From Paulinella micropora (taxonomy: Eukaryota; Cercozoa; Imbricatea; Euglyphida; Paulinellidae), in the NCBI GenBank assembly GCA_019918135.1, contig WBZZ01001363.1:27501-91500 (forward strand): a stretch of DNA of 64,000 nt. The letters are read 5' to 3'. A model generated the notes under the pieces. That model saw only the letters and a list, made by a program, of their open reading frames with translations. It ran no database searches and had not been told where the DNA came from. Positions 28,274 to 38,192 of this stretch are shown here, piece after piece (the stretch's first letter is position 1; each line of letters opens with the position of its first letter). A program made the position numbers and the translations under genes.

Positions 28274-31086
28274 ATGAGGAAGAGAGACGACGAGAGCGAA
28301 GCCAACGCGGGCCCATTGCCGCTGCAGCCGCCGCCGCCCGCGCTCCCGCGGAGGCTTTACTGGAAAGCGCGCGCAGCAATTTCTGCCGTGGCGATTGGTT
28401 TGTTGTGGTGCAGCTCGTTTAGTGCTGCTGGCAAGTTGGCGCAGTACGGAGTGCCGCAGGGCGAAACGCAGGCTGAGATCTTTGGGCAGTGGCGGCTGTT
28501 GCAGGGCGCGATAGAGGCCGAGGAGGCGCAGAGCGTACAGTGTGTGCGGCGGCAGTTTGCGCGCTGCGAGGCTAAGCTCTCGGCGGCTGTGCAGACGGCG
28601 CTGGGGCGCGCCAAAAGGGCGGGCACAGAAAATCAGGCCAAGCTGGAAAGGCTAGAGGCGCGGGTACAGCTCTGTACCACGGCTTGGGGGCGCTCGTCAC
28701 GGCGCTCGGCATGCTGTTGGAGATGGCAGCCGAGGGAGGCTGTTGTAGTGAGGCCGACTGGCTGCTGGCGCCTTTGAGCTTCCGCCAGGTACCCCAGGCG
28801 ACAACGGCGCCCTGCTGCTGCCGGGCTACGGCTGCAACCGCTCAGAGCTGGTGGCGCTGGCGCGCTTGGCCCGGCCCGAGCAGGCGGGGGTGGGGCTGGT
28901 AGCCAAGTCGCAGGTGTACGCGCAAAACACGGGCTTCGCCGACACCGTGCAGCGGGCCTGGACCATGCAAGGGGAAGCGGTGTCGGACTGCGTGGCCTAC
29001 GACCGCAGCTACGCCCTTAAACACACCGCAGCCAGCCGCGAGGCCGTGCGGCAGGAACTAGAGCAGCTGTTGCAGCTGCTTGAGTCCTTGCCCGGGGCCT
29101 CTGGCACTCCAGACCCGTTCCTCGCGCTGCGCGCGTGCTGGCGAGCCGGAGGAGTCTGCGAGCTCTCGCCCGCGCCCGCGGAGCTGTATGCCGGAGCCGC
29201 CAACGCCCTGGAGGCCACGCTGCAAGCACGCCTGGCCACGCTGCGTACGACCGTGGAGCTGTTCCAGCTGCGCCTCCGCGACTTTGCGTCTAGCGCGTTG
29301 GCCCTCGAGCAGCAGGCGCGCGGTTTGTACGAACAGGCCCTGGCCGTCAAGGGTATCCAGGCCGTGTACAGCGCGATGGTCCTGAACGGCGTAGATTTCT
29401 ACTTCAGCGGCTCGAGGGGCAGCGCCCCAGCTTGGAGTTGGAGTCGGTCTGGCTCCAGCCCGCCGAGTTCTCTGAATGGCTGCGGGACAGTACCGTGCCC
29501 TTCGGCAGCGTCTACCCCCCGGCGATGCTGGACGGTTGGCTGCAGCCGCCGCTGGCCGAGCTTGCGGCGGGTCTAGGCGACGCCCGCGACGTGTTGCGGG
29601 CCGCGTGGTCCAGGCTAGAACCTGGGTTTGTTTTCCCCGCCGCAGACTACCACCCGCCCGACACGGTGGGCGCCCTGGCACAAAGCGGTACTTTGCTGCA
29701 CGACGCCACCTCCGCCTGGCTGTCGGACTCGCGCTTGGCCCTGACTGCCCTAGACCCCTGGGGAGCAGGGTTACGGTCAGGGCCGCTGCACGGCCCTGCG
29801 TCGCTGAACGCCACGCTCCGGCGCGCCTTGCCTGCGGGCGGGGTGACAGGCGTCGGGTCCTGGCAGGCCGCCCCTCCGCAAGCCCAGGGCGTCGACCTCA
29901 GCTGGTGCAAGCTCTGGCAGTGCGGGCTGCGGCGGCGCTGACCGCGGCCGACGTGGCCTGGCGCATCTTCACCACTCTCTCTTACCTGGCTAAGTACATC
30001 GCACCTTTGGCGCACGGCGGGCTGTTGCAACCCCTCGACGTGACCACGGCGCGCACTGGGCTGGAGAACGCACGGCGGCGAACCCGGCCCTGGCTCGTTG
30101 CGCTGGAGAAGTGTTTAGCCGCGGGGCCCCTGGCCTGGGCCCGCCGCGCGCTTAACTCTCCCTCGATCCGCTCCGCGTTCGTGTGCTTCTTGTTTTGGCG
30201 CTCGTGGCGGGCGCCTGGTTCACCTTCTACCGGCCCTTGTATGCCAGCTACGTAGGCTGGTGCCTGCCGAGCCGCGACGGCAGCTCGCTGTGGGGCGGCA
30301 CGCTGCTCGGCAACTTCACCTATTTCTTGGCCTACAGCTTCAGCACTAGGTCCACCAACAGCGCCATGCAGCGCCAGGCGGCCGTCTACGACGGCAACAG
30401 GATGCACGCCTGACCTCCACGCTGCCGACAGCGAGCAGAGCTTCTCCCAAAGCGTACAGACCGCCGACGGCCTGCGCTGGAAGCTCCAGGAAATCGGCGC
30501 CGGGCTGCGGCTCTTCGATGCCTGCGTGCCAACAAGTTCCGGGGCCGCGGAGCAGCTGCTGCTCGCTAACCTCACGCACGCTCAAGACCAGGCAACCGAG
30601 CCCCGCGTTCGACAAGATTGCATTTCGGGGGACCAGCTCGAGCCGGGCGCCGACGAGCTGTCGCACGCTGCCCTCTTCGACTGCACTCGTGACCTTCCCA
30701 ACTGCTCGTTGACCTGCCGCGGGCCGGACCCATTCTTGCTCGCCGCCAGATCGCGCGAGGCCAGCTGCGCGACGGAGAGTTTGCTGCACGTCAGCACCCG
30801 CAGATTCGCCTTCCAGCTTCTCGTGTATGCTTGTTTTAACATTGCTCGGCTCCTTATTGTCGCCGCGCTCACGAGGCTCTGGTGGTACCACCTCGACGAT
30901 GACCTGCGCTTTATCGGCACCCTACAACACGACGGCGCGCCGGCTTTGGGCGCCACGGAACTAGCCGCCAAAACCCGTGAAGCGCTGGCCGCCGCGCGCT
31001 CCAAGCTCAATTGCCAGGCCGCACTGATGCTGGGTTTTGCCGTGGTATTAACCCTCGCTCCCGTGCTCGGGCTCAGCTTAGCGTAA
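28274..31086 (+). pseudogene. Large multi-pass membrane protein, fossil with about six breaks
   Basis: Starts MRKRDDESEANAGP and has a first hydrophobic segment (AAISAVAIGLLWCSSFSAAG). A long Cys-containing, Gln/Leu-rich outer part follows, with coiled-coil stretches and repeated CxxA/CVA Cys pairs. Then come further membrane segments near 30,183-30,240 (LLVLALVAGAWFTFY), 30,310-30,345, 30,805-30,860 and 31,020-31,080, and a second Cys-rich loop (DCTRDLPNCSLTC). The overall order of TM, large loop, two TMs, Cys-rich loop and two TMs would suit a large surface glycoprotein; family unknown. The 3' hairpin overlaps its stop. Confidence 0.5.
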
Positions 31087-31105
31087 CCTAAGCAAAGAAT
31101 AAAAG
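31074..31105 (+). terminator. Hairpin over the stop codon plus AATAAA
   Basis: GCTTAGCGTAACCTAAGC is a six-pair stem spanning the stop, followed within ten bases by AATAAA. Confidence 0.55.
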
Positions 31106-31363
31106 GGGAGAAGAGGGGGGGAAAGAGAAAGGGCGGGGGGGGGGGGGGGGAAGGGAAAGAAGGGGAAGGAGGGAGGGGAGGGGGGGGGGGTGGTGTGTGA
31201 CAGAGGGGGGGGGGGAGGAAGGGAGAGGGAGAGGGTTTGGGGGGGGGGGGGGGAAGGCGCGGGAGTTATGTGCTTCTTCGTCTTTCCTCCCCGCCCTCCG
31301 CTCTTTCTTTTTTTTGGTACTTGGTTACCAAAAGAAAGGGAGCAAGGCAGTTTTTGGGGAGCC
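31106..31363. other. Long homopurine tract with G-runs, then T/C-rich leader
   Basis: About 150 bases with G-runs at about 31,136-31,150, 31,181-31,191, 31,206-31,215 and 31,238-31,251, followed by a CTCCCCGCCC tract and a GGTACTTGGTTACC palindrome before the ATG at 31,364. Confidence 0.5.
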
Positions 31364-32190
31364 ATGGATCGAGTGCAATACTTTTGGCTGTCAATCATTT
31401 TGTACATTAAACTGGACATAAGCCTGTTGTTATCTTGCTTCGAGTTGCTGACGCTCGCTTCGGTTGCCCTTTTCTCTGGCTCCCAGAGGGCCCTCAGTTT
31501 AGCAAAGACCGGCTCGGTGTTTGTGCTATTGGCGAGCGTTTTCGCTATTAGACTTCTCCAGCAACATTGCGTGAGCATCTTCTCTCCCGTCTGCTTTCTG
31601 ATGTACGCGTTCGCCAAACTCTTTGGCCACCATTTCTGGGTGAGTTCATTAGATGTGCACGAGGCGCAGGCCGGCAGACCTGCCTTTCAGGTGCGCTACG
31701 ACCTCCCCACGCGCGTCGTGCTCTGGATATTTACGGTTGCCTGGGCTCTTTTTTATTCTTGGTGCAAGACACGTACAAGTCTTGCCTGGCCTTTGTTCCC
31801 GATTACTCCGCTAGCTACGTGCTCTCGCTAGCCGCGGTGAGCTATATGTGTGTGTTTGGACACCTGTCTTACGAGACTTTGCGATTCTTTCAAGGGAAAC
31901 GCTATGTTTCTTGCGGCCAGCGCCTGTTCTACTCGCTGCACCTGGGCGGCTTCACGACCATGCTCGTGCTAGGCGTGCTGATTTTATCCACCCGACCGGA
32001 ACTCTCCTTCATTCTCTTAGCCATGACACTAGACCTCCTGGTCGAGAGTGTTAGTGCTATCGTCATGCTGGGCAGAAAGCTGTTTTGGCTGCACGACGAG
32101 GAGGCTGAAGTCCAAGCCTGGGTCGCTGGCCTGGCACATGCCGAAACAGCCAGCCCCCAGCTTCCAGCACAGGCCGTTCAGTGCAACTAA
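31364..32190 (+). pseudogene. Multi-pass membrane protein, fossil with about one break
   Basis: Starts MDRVQYFWLSIILYIKLD. Six or seven hydrophobic segments follow (SLLLSCFELLTLASVALF, SVFVLLASVFAIRLL, VVLWIFTVAWALFYSW, YVLSLAAVSYMCVFG, TTMLVLGVLILSTRP, LLAMTLDLLVESVSAIVML) and an acidic cytoplasmic tail. Trp, Tyr and Phe are common at segment ends. This looks like a polytopic membrane protein of unknown family. It is followed by CAGCAACAACAAAAAAAACAG and AT-rich DNA. Confidence 0.55.
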
Positions 32191-32476
32191 ACAAACAGCA
32201 ACAACAAAAAAAACAGCAACAGCTCCCTGCCCCTGCTCTCCAAGTGCGAGACTTTTTCGAGTTTTTAATTAAAAATTTTTAATACTTTCTTTGCGAGACA
32301 GAAGTTTATCGAGGGGATCATAATGATTTTAATCGATTGTTTTTATTAAAAAGTAGGCCGCGAGCCTGCGCAAAAGAACAAGCATGTAAGCAAGTATCTC
32401 ATACTTTGGGTAGCTCTCTTGGTACGTTGCGTCCAATGGAGCTGGGGCACATGTATTGCACAAGCGAGCGTCAATC

Positions 32477-34729
32477 TCACCGGAGTAGGTTTTGGACGTG
32501 TTTGCAATTATATTCCTCGCTGAGCACGACCGGATTGTATTCGGAGTGCAGATATTCGCGCCACTGCCTGTACGCAGCGATAGTCTCCATGTATTTGTGC
32601 CACTCCTCTCTTGCAGCGACAGCCTCTTTGATATTCTCCTTTCCTAACACGAGAAGAGCTGTTTTGATAGCACACGGTTCCTGATTACGGCAATCCCAAG
32701 TGTTCATGACACAGGCTAAGTTTTCCAGATAAAGCGCCGCTGCTAGTGCATGGCTTTTGTCCAATAACGACGGCTTTGTGAAGAAGCTTTTTTTCAACAT
32801 CTCACCAGCCTGGAATTGCATGGACTCGGGGTTTGCGAAGAGCTTTGCATCATTGAGGCGCACTCTCCACGCGGCGAGGTCCCCTGTGCCAATACTGTAG
32901 ACCCACACGTTGGAAGGGGCCCAGCTAAAGAACAAGGGCCAGGGTTCTGCACCCTTTCCGGACTGGTGACAGATGCCTTTTGCATAAGCTTGGAGCACTT
33001 TATACAATTCTTGCCAAACAAGCTCAAAATCTGCCCTGCTTATAGGGTCCCAAAATAATCGGACCCGTGATTTGGACCAATCATCCAAAGAACCGTTGGC
33101 ATCGGGTTGTGTGCAGCTAAAAAGGACGCACTGCTTTTTCTCTCTAATCATTGATTGTACGTTTTTCAGAATACTTTCAAACTTTGACAAGGCCGTGTTT
33201 TTCCTGTTTTAATTAAGTGTTTGTGATTGGGTTAGAAGTTCGTTGACGTCAGCTATCTCTACTGCTGTGTAGACAGCGTTATCGCAGGCTCCTATCTCCA
33301 TTTTGTAAAGCTGAGCGACTGGACTGGCAATAGGGCTTCGCACTTTTGTGGTAGTGTCAATGAAGAGGAAAGCAAACAGCGACAGATCGGTATAAGGGTT
33401 ACAACTGTTGCTCTTATCGTACCGAGAAAAAAACAGGCCTTCTTGGATATTGCACGTGACTTTGTACCCTGAATCAGCGCTCGTGCAATACTCTACAAGT
33501 TTGCTCTGTATTACGTTCACCATGTTGTTTATCCACTGGTGATGGGTTTCCACGAGCAATTTGTCAGTGCCGTTTTCTGTTTCGTAGTAATACTTGGTAA
33601 GCAAGAGCAGCCATCTGTAAGGATCTGGCTTTGAGCGCGCGTGCCCGCATCGGTGGAAATAGCACACTTGGGACAACAACCAAGCGTAGCGCTCAGCTTC
33701 AACGGGCAGCCCCTCGCCTTGCTGCTCGTCATGCTGATCTGGGGGCCGCAGGCGATGATAGCCATAAAGAGGCGCTTTTCGATGCGGGTACTTCTCGAGT
33801 TCGGCCACATATCGGTTCTCTTGCCCCTGCTGTATGAGTTTGCCTAGCTCTACTAGAGTGTACAGGGGCTTGGCTAGCTTCGGAGCAAGTTCACTCTCCT
33901 GCTGCTCCTGCTCCTGCTCCTGCTCCCGCCCCTGCTCCTGCCCCTTATCTCGCAACAGCGTGCTCAAGACCTCGAGCCCAGCCTCCCAGGGACAGGGGTC
34001 CGCCGCCCCCTTGAGTAACCTGCAGCTATTAGCCAAGAGTTCTATGAAAAAGACCAGGGCCAGATCCTGTGCGCTACTCTGTGACAATAAGCTATTGTTA
34101 CTCACAGGCACAGACGCGCTGAATTTGGGATTGTGGTCCCCAACCCAAACCCGCAATGACTGATTATTTTCTTTTTGAATGAACAACCGCGATGCACGTA
34201 GCCCCAGAAGCAAAAAAGGTGTTTGATTACTGGTAATACCAGCATCTCGCACACACGAAGCGTAATTTTTCAGAGTCTCGTAGGCTGCTGTCCAGGCATT
34301 GGAGTAGCGGCGCTCGTTGCTTTTTCTTAAAAAGTCGAACAGGCTCTGTTTTTTTGACGTTTTTAAAAAGAAAATCGTAATCCGATAATTCGGTTCGTAT
34401 ACCTTTCTCGCGAGGTTTTGGAAAAGTTGAGTGAAGTCTGAAGGCGGGGCGGAAAATGTGTTGAGCTGTTTGTAGAATGCCAAGAAATTTTCTTGTGTCA
34501 TTTCCTCATACTTATTGTCTTCGCAAATGCCGATTTTCTGCTGCTGAATGTAAGAGCTCCACTTTTTGGAAATATCGCATTCTTCTTTCGTTTTTGTTGT
34601 TGGCGACAGAGCACACCTTAAGATGCTATCTCCTTCTCCTGCTTCTGTGTAGATACAGCCTTCACGGAAAGTGAAAAATCTATTGTACCTAACGGTAGAC
34701 AAGAATTCTTGGTGTGGTGGTTGTTGCAT
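32477..34729 (-). pseudogene. Kinase-like double-domain protein, fossil with about one break
   Basis: Starts MQQPPHQEFLSTVRYNRFF at 34,729. Two regions look alike and recall the C-lobe of protein kinases. The first is PFLLLGLRASRLFI ... LRVWVGDHNPKFS ... SSAQDLALVFFIELLANS. The second is PLFFSWAPSNVWVYS ... WRVRLNDAKLFA ... SHALAAALYLENLACVMN. Usual catalytic residues (HRD, DFG) are not preserved, so any kinase ancestry would be inactive. Between them are a Gln/Glu repeat (QEQGREQEQEQEQQE) and the segment duplicated at 5,883-6,386. About one break in this copy. Confidence 0.5.
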
Positions 34730-34858
34730 TATCGCTTATTGCTTTTATATACAAGAAGACATTTATTGAGGTTTCTAATGTTTCCAGCACACAAATCCCC
34801 GGATCCGCTAAGGCTGCTCAGTAGAGGGCAGGGGGGGGGGAAGGGGGGGGGGGGTGTT

Positions 34859-35236
34859 TCACGGGAGGACGGAGTCCCTTTTGCCCACAAAAAGGACACT
34901 GGCTGCAATCACGGCAGCGGCCAGAAAACAAGCGCACATTGGAAGTGCCACGCAGGCGAAAATCTCATACTCTGGGTAGCTTTCTTGATAGATAGTACTA
35001 GGGCAAAGACCGCTTGCAGGGTCAACACAGCTCCCCAGACAGCGTCCTGCGCGGGTGTCCCAGAAGGCGCGTTTGGGCCGTGTACGTTGTGTCGGATATA
35101 ACCATGCACAATAGAGCCCGATTGCAGCAAGTATCAGACCAAGGCTGACAAGCGTCTTGTATTTGGCAAGGACCTCCAACCATACAACGGTCGTACTCCA
35201 AGCACGAAGCTTCCACGGCAGCGTTGATAGTGGCAT
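34859..35236 (-). CDS. Two-pass membrane protein with Cys-rich loop
   Basis: 125 residues from ATG 35,236. Membrane segments lie at about residues 30-48 (LVSLGLILAAIGLYCAWL) and 92-118 (FACVALPMCACFLAAAVIAASVLF). The loop between has several Cys (GRCLGSCVDPASGLCPSTIY), probably disulphide-bonded. It ends KRDSVLP. It resembles small virion or ER membrane proteins of large DNA viruses in design only. It is divergent from the C2H2 gene at 35,451. Confidence 0.6.
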   Translation of the reverse strand: MPLSTLPWKLRAWSTTVVWLEVLAKYKTLVSLGLILAAIGLYCAWLYPTQRTRPKRAFWDTRAGRCLGSCVDPASGLCPSTIYQESYPEYEIFACVALPMCACFLAAAVIAASVLFVGKRDSVLP

Positions 35237-35450
35237 GCTCGGTTTGCTCGTCTCTCTGCTTAATGCTGAACCCTTTTATTTTGTATCTAAAAGTTCACCC
35301 TGTTGAGCCACGGCAGGGGGGGGTGTGTCCCCCCCTCTCCCCCTCCCCCTTCTCTCGGTAAGGAACCCTCCGGCTGGGACTCATGGTCCAGAGAAAGAGA
35401 GAGAGAGATAGAGAGAGAGAGCATACACACAAGAAAACTGTCGAGTACGT
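35237..35450. promoter_or_regulatory. Divergent promoter spacer with GA repeat
   Basis: G-run near 35,316-35,322, C/T-rich tract to 35,352, GAGA repeat 35,393-35,421 and CATACACACAAGAAAAC just before the ATG at 35,451. Confidence 0.5.
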
Positions 35451-36185
35451 ATGAGCACAGCTCAGAGGCCCAGTGTGACTAGCGGAGAAAGAAAAGGGAA
35501 GCAGATACTAGTGACAGCGAGATGGCGCTGCATTCATTGCCCACGCGAGACAAAGTCTTACGCGGCTTGGCGAAGGCATATGGGGACCCACCGTCAACGC
35601 TTGGCGCCGGTGCCCCAGGACTTGCAATGCACGGTGTGCGGGTTTAGGGCCAAGCGCAGGAGCAGCTTCCGGTCCCATCTCAACGTCCATTCCAAGCCGT
35701 ACGAGTGCCCCGACTATGCACGCAAGTTTGCACAGAAGTCTAGCCTGCAGTCTCACCTAAGACTGCACAGCGGTGATAGCCCCTTTGTGTGTACCATGCC
35801 GGGCTGCCAAAAGTCATTCAGTACTAGTTGGACGCTAAAGCTGCACTTGACGGTCGTGCCCCACGCGGGGCTTACAATCAGCAGCCCGCCCCCGACTCCG
35901 CCTCTGCACCCCACCACCGCCTGCCACGTGTGCGGCAGTTTGCTTAAGCGCCCGGCCAGCCTGCGCCTACACCTTAGGATCCACGACAAAGTCAAGCCGT
36001 ATCACTGCGAGTTTTGCGGTCGCGAATTTACACAAAAGGTGAATTGGCAGAATCACAGGAGGTTGCACACCGGCGAAAGACCTTTTGTCTGCCAACGGCA
36101 GGGCTGCTCAAAGGCCTTTGCCTCTCCACAGGCTCTACGCGCACACGGGCTGGTGCACGCACCACTCGCATCCCCCGTCGTGTAA
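35451..36185 (+). CDS. C2H2 zinc-finger protein
   Basis: An apparently whole 244-residue protein with about six C2H2 fingers: CIHC...HMGTH, CTVCGF...HLNVH, CPDYARKF...HLRLH (first pair degenerate: C...D), CTMPGCQKSF...HLTVVPH, CHVCGSLL...HLRIH, CEFCGREF...HRRLH and CQRQGCSKAF...HGLVH. The linkers HSGDSPF, HDKVKPY and HTGERPF are of the classical TGEKP type. It should be a nuclear DNA-binding protein. CxxxxC spacing in two fingers is the TFIIIA/Zic-like variant. It differs clearly from the near-identical finger array at 8.1 kb. It is followed by AATAAA. Confidence 0.85.
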   Translation: MSTAQRPSVTSGERKGKQILVTARWRCIHCPRETKSYAAWRRHMGTHRQRLAPVPQDLQCTVCGFRAKRRSSFRSHLNVHSKPYECPDYARKFAQKSSLQSHLRLHSGDSPFVCTMPGCQKSFSTSWTLKLHLTVVPHAGLTISSPPPTPPLHPTTACHVCGSLLKRPASLRLHLRIHDKVKPYHCEFCGREFTQKVNWQNHRRLHTGERPFVCQRQGCSKAFASPQALRAHGLVHAPLASPVV

Positions 36186-36291
36186 CGGAAACAAAAAAGA
36201 AGAAATCTGTATTTTTTTAATAAAGCCTTGAGTGCCTACAAAAGCCGTTTGAAAACGCGCGACCCCCTCCCCTCCTTGCTCCCTATTTTCT

Positions 36292-36540
36292 TTAAGGTTT
36301 CTCCGGGAAAGCTTTCATGCGGGCCAGCAGCATTTCCATGTCTGCTAAGCGCAATTCCAGCCGCCGCAGACGCTGGGCTTTTTGTTGTTCAAGCATGTTA
36401 AACGACAGGACCAGTGTTTGGCATTGCTGGGCAAGGGTTGTGTTGAAATGTGTTTACGCTTCCAGAAAGCTGCGAATGTTGAAGTCTGGTTTGGCACTAT
36501 TGACTGGAATCGGCTGGCTAGGATATTCCGTGGCTTGCAT
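36292..36540 (-). pseudogene. Small coiled-coil protein like CCDC53/BRK1, interrupted once
   Basis: A minus-strand frame from ATG 36,540 (MQATEYPSQPIPVNSAK) to a stop at 36,292, about 81 residues with one interruption. The second half has the LVLSFNMLEQQKAQRLRRLE ... LADMEMLLARMKAFP pattern. This recalls the FLN.F...CEEKL..L..RI..IE..L.ILDAKL.SIP helix of WASH subunit CCDC53 (WASHC3) and the similar SCAR subunit BRK1. These small trimerising helices organise Arp2/3-activating complexes on endosomes or at the cell edge. A host-derived gene inside a virus-like block would be notable. The family call is by pattern only. Confidence 0.4.
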
Positions 36541-36862
36541 AATGAAGCACTTCGCTGCAGATTAGGCTATGAGGAGAATCTTTTGTTTTTTTTGCAGACA
36601 CTTGCAAACGGCCATTTAATTTTACAGCTTTCTCTTTCTTGACTCTTCACGCGCTCTTTCCACCCCGCCCCCCCCCCTCCTCCCCCTCTCTCTCCCTCCT
36701 CAGAAACTTTCTCTCTCTCCCCTCCCTTTCTCTTACTTCTGTCCTCTCCCCTCCTCCCCCCCCCCCCGAAAAAAAGTTAGTGTTACAAAGTCTAAGGGCC
36801 CCAAATTTTGTATTGGTGTGTGTCTGTGTGTAGGCAAAGGCAGGGGGGGGGGGCAAAGAGAG
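36541..36862. promoter_or_regulatory. Divergent promoter spacer with CT tract and G-run
   Basis: A long CTCC/TCTC tract (36,650-36,745), C-runs at 36,666-36,676 and 36,757-36,767, a TGGTGTGTGTCTGTGTGTAGG stretch and a G-run at 36,843-36,853 immediately before the small plus-strand gene. Confidence 0.5.
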
Positions 36863-36973
36863 ATGCTCACGAAGCGCAAGGACAAGCGCAAGCAGTGGCC
36901 GCGCCCTCCTCCCCCGCCTCGTGACTACCGATGGGTGTGGATAGCGGAGCCTCGCCAGTTTTCATTGAGATAA
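36863..36973 (+). CDS. Very small basic/Pro-rich protein
   Basis: 36 codons: a Lys/Arg start (MLTKRKDKRKQW), a Pro-rich centre (PRPPPPPRDY) and WVWIAEPRQFSLR. The ATG follows a G-run leader of the usual kind, and the stop lies inside a strong hairpin, which together suggest a real, short transcript unit. Confidence 0.4.
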   Translation: MLTKRKDKRKQWPRPPPPPRDYRWVWIAEPRQFSLR

Positions 36974-36985
36974 AACCGGCGAGGC
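36951..36985 (+). terminator. Strong 3' hairpin
   Basis: GCCTCGCC(A)GTTTT and AAAACCGGCGAGGC form a stem of about 12 pairs with a short AT loop holding the stop codon of the small gene. Confidence 0.6.
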
Positions 36986-37019
36986 CACAGCTGCACAGAA
37001 AGTATGAAATCTCTTTTAA

Positions 37020-38077
37020 TTAAAAACGCGACAAAGTCTTGTACCGGTCAAGGCCAACAGCCTTGCAAAAGCCTAAATCATTATCCAAAAATTGCTTGCT
37101 CCGGATCTTGGCGGTGGCAAAGACAAGGGAAATAGCTCGTGTCGTTGGCGAAGGACGCTCAAACGCTCCTGCTGAAGAAGAAGAAGAAGAAGAGGACGGA
37201 GATGCGTAGGCCAGGCGCTGCCGGGTCGTAACCCGAAGGCGCCCTGGCGGTGGCTGCGCACTGTCCAGGTCAATCGCATAGTCCCGGAAAAGTTCGTCCC
37301 CGGCGAAGAACGTAGCACGCGGGCCTGTTGCGCACGCGAGATAAGGCCTACGCGAAGCAGGGTGGCTATAGGGCGTAGAGCGGGAAAGTAACAGCGGGCG
37401 CGAATCCCTGCTGTTAACTAGCTGAGCGCTACCAAAGTAGCGTTTGTCCGGTGGCAAGTGGAATATAATCGACTTGCCTCCGGGTTCGCTCAGAAATTTC
37501 TCCCAGGAGCCATCAAGGCTCGACAGCACACCAAGTATGTTAATTTGGGACTGTTTATAGCGTTGCAAATCTTTGTAGCCGTCGATACAGACCAACCGGT
37601 CGGCCCACGAAAGGAGGTGCGTTGTGCGCACGCCGGGAGGCGCCGCGCGAACGAATTCGAGCTGCTGCTGCCTTGGCGGCTCTGCCGTCTTGCGCACGGA
37701 ACGCAGCAAGGGGCCCGGCCGCGCGTGCGGTAGGGACCGAAGGCCTGCGCGTACCATGGGCGCGCAGGCGTTATGGGGGTGGGAAACAGCCCGCGGTGTT
37801 CTGTCTGCCCGGGGCTCAGCATCAGAGAAGTAAAAGCTCCGAACTCAGTCAGCGCTCTGTTCTTAGCCACTGCAAAGACGGTGTGCCCAAGCGTGCCCTC
37901 AGCTGACCCCCGCAGATTAGGGTCGTCGTCCCGAGGCCAACCCAGTGGCGACTCGAGGCAGCTTGCACAGGCCGGAACCGGCTTCAGCAGCTCAACACCA
38001 TCGGGAGCAAATGACAGCAAACCCGCTGGCTCAGCTAAGCGGCACACCAAGCAGCGGGACGCACGCGTGGAATGCAT
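37020..38077 (-). pseudogene. Zinc-binding protein of unknown family, fossil with about one break
   Basis: Starts MHSTRASRCLVCRLAEPAG at 38,077. Two Cys pairs (CLVC and CASC, about 30 residues apart) suit a treble-clef zinc site. Patches further on are HTVFAVAKNRALTEFGAF, LLSWADRLVCIDGYKDL and a poly-Ser run (about 37,165-37,190), ending YKTLSRF. The AVAKNRALT and FATAKIRSKQFL patches recur, suggesting an internal repeat. Function unknown; about one break. TTTTAATTAAAA lies just beyond the stop. Confidence 0.5.
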
Positions 38078-38091
38078 GACTGCGCACGTCA

Positions 38092-38133
38092 ACACACACA
38101 CACATACACACACACACACACGCAGACCGATAG

Positions 38134-38192
<59 letters not shown>

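Noticed and set aside
28274-31086. Naming the large membrane protein as a known fusogen or envelope protein
   Set aside because: The TM and Cys layout alone does not identify a family.
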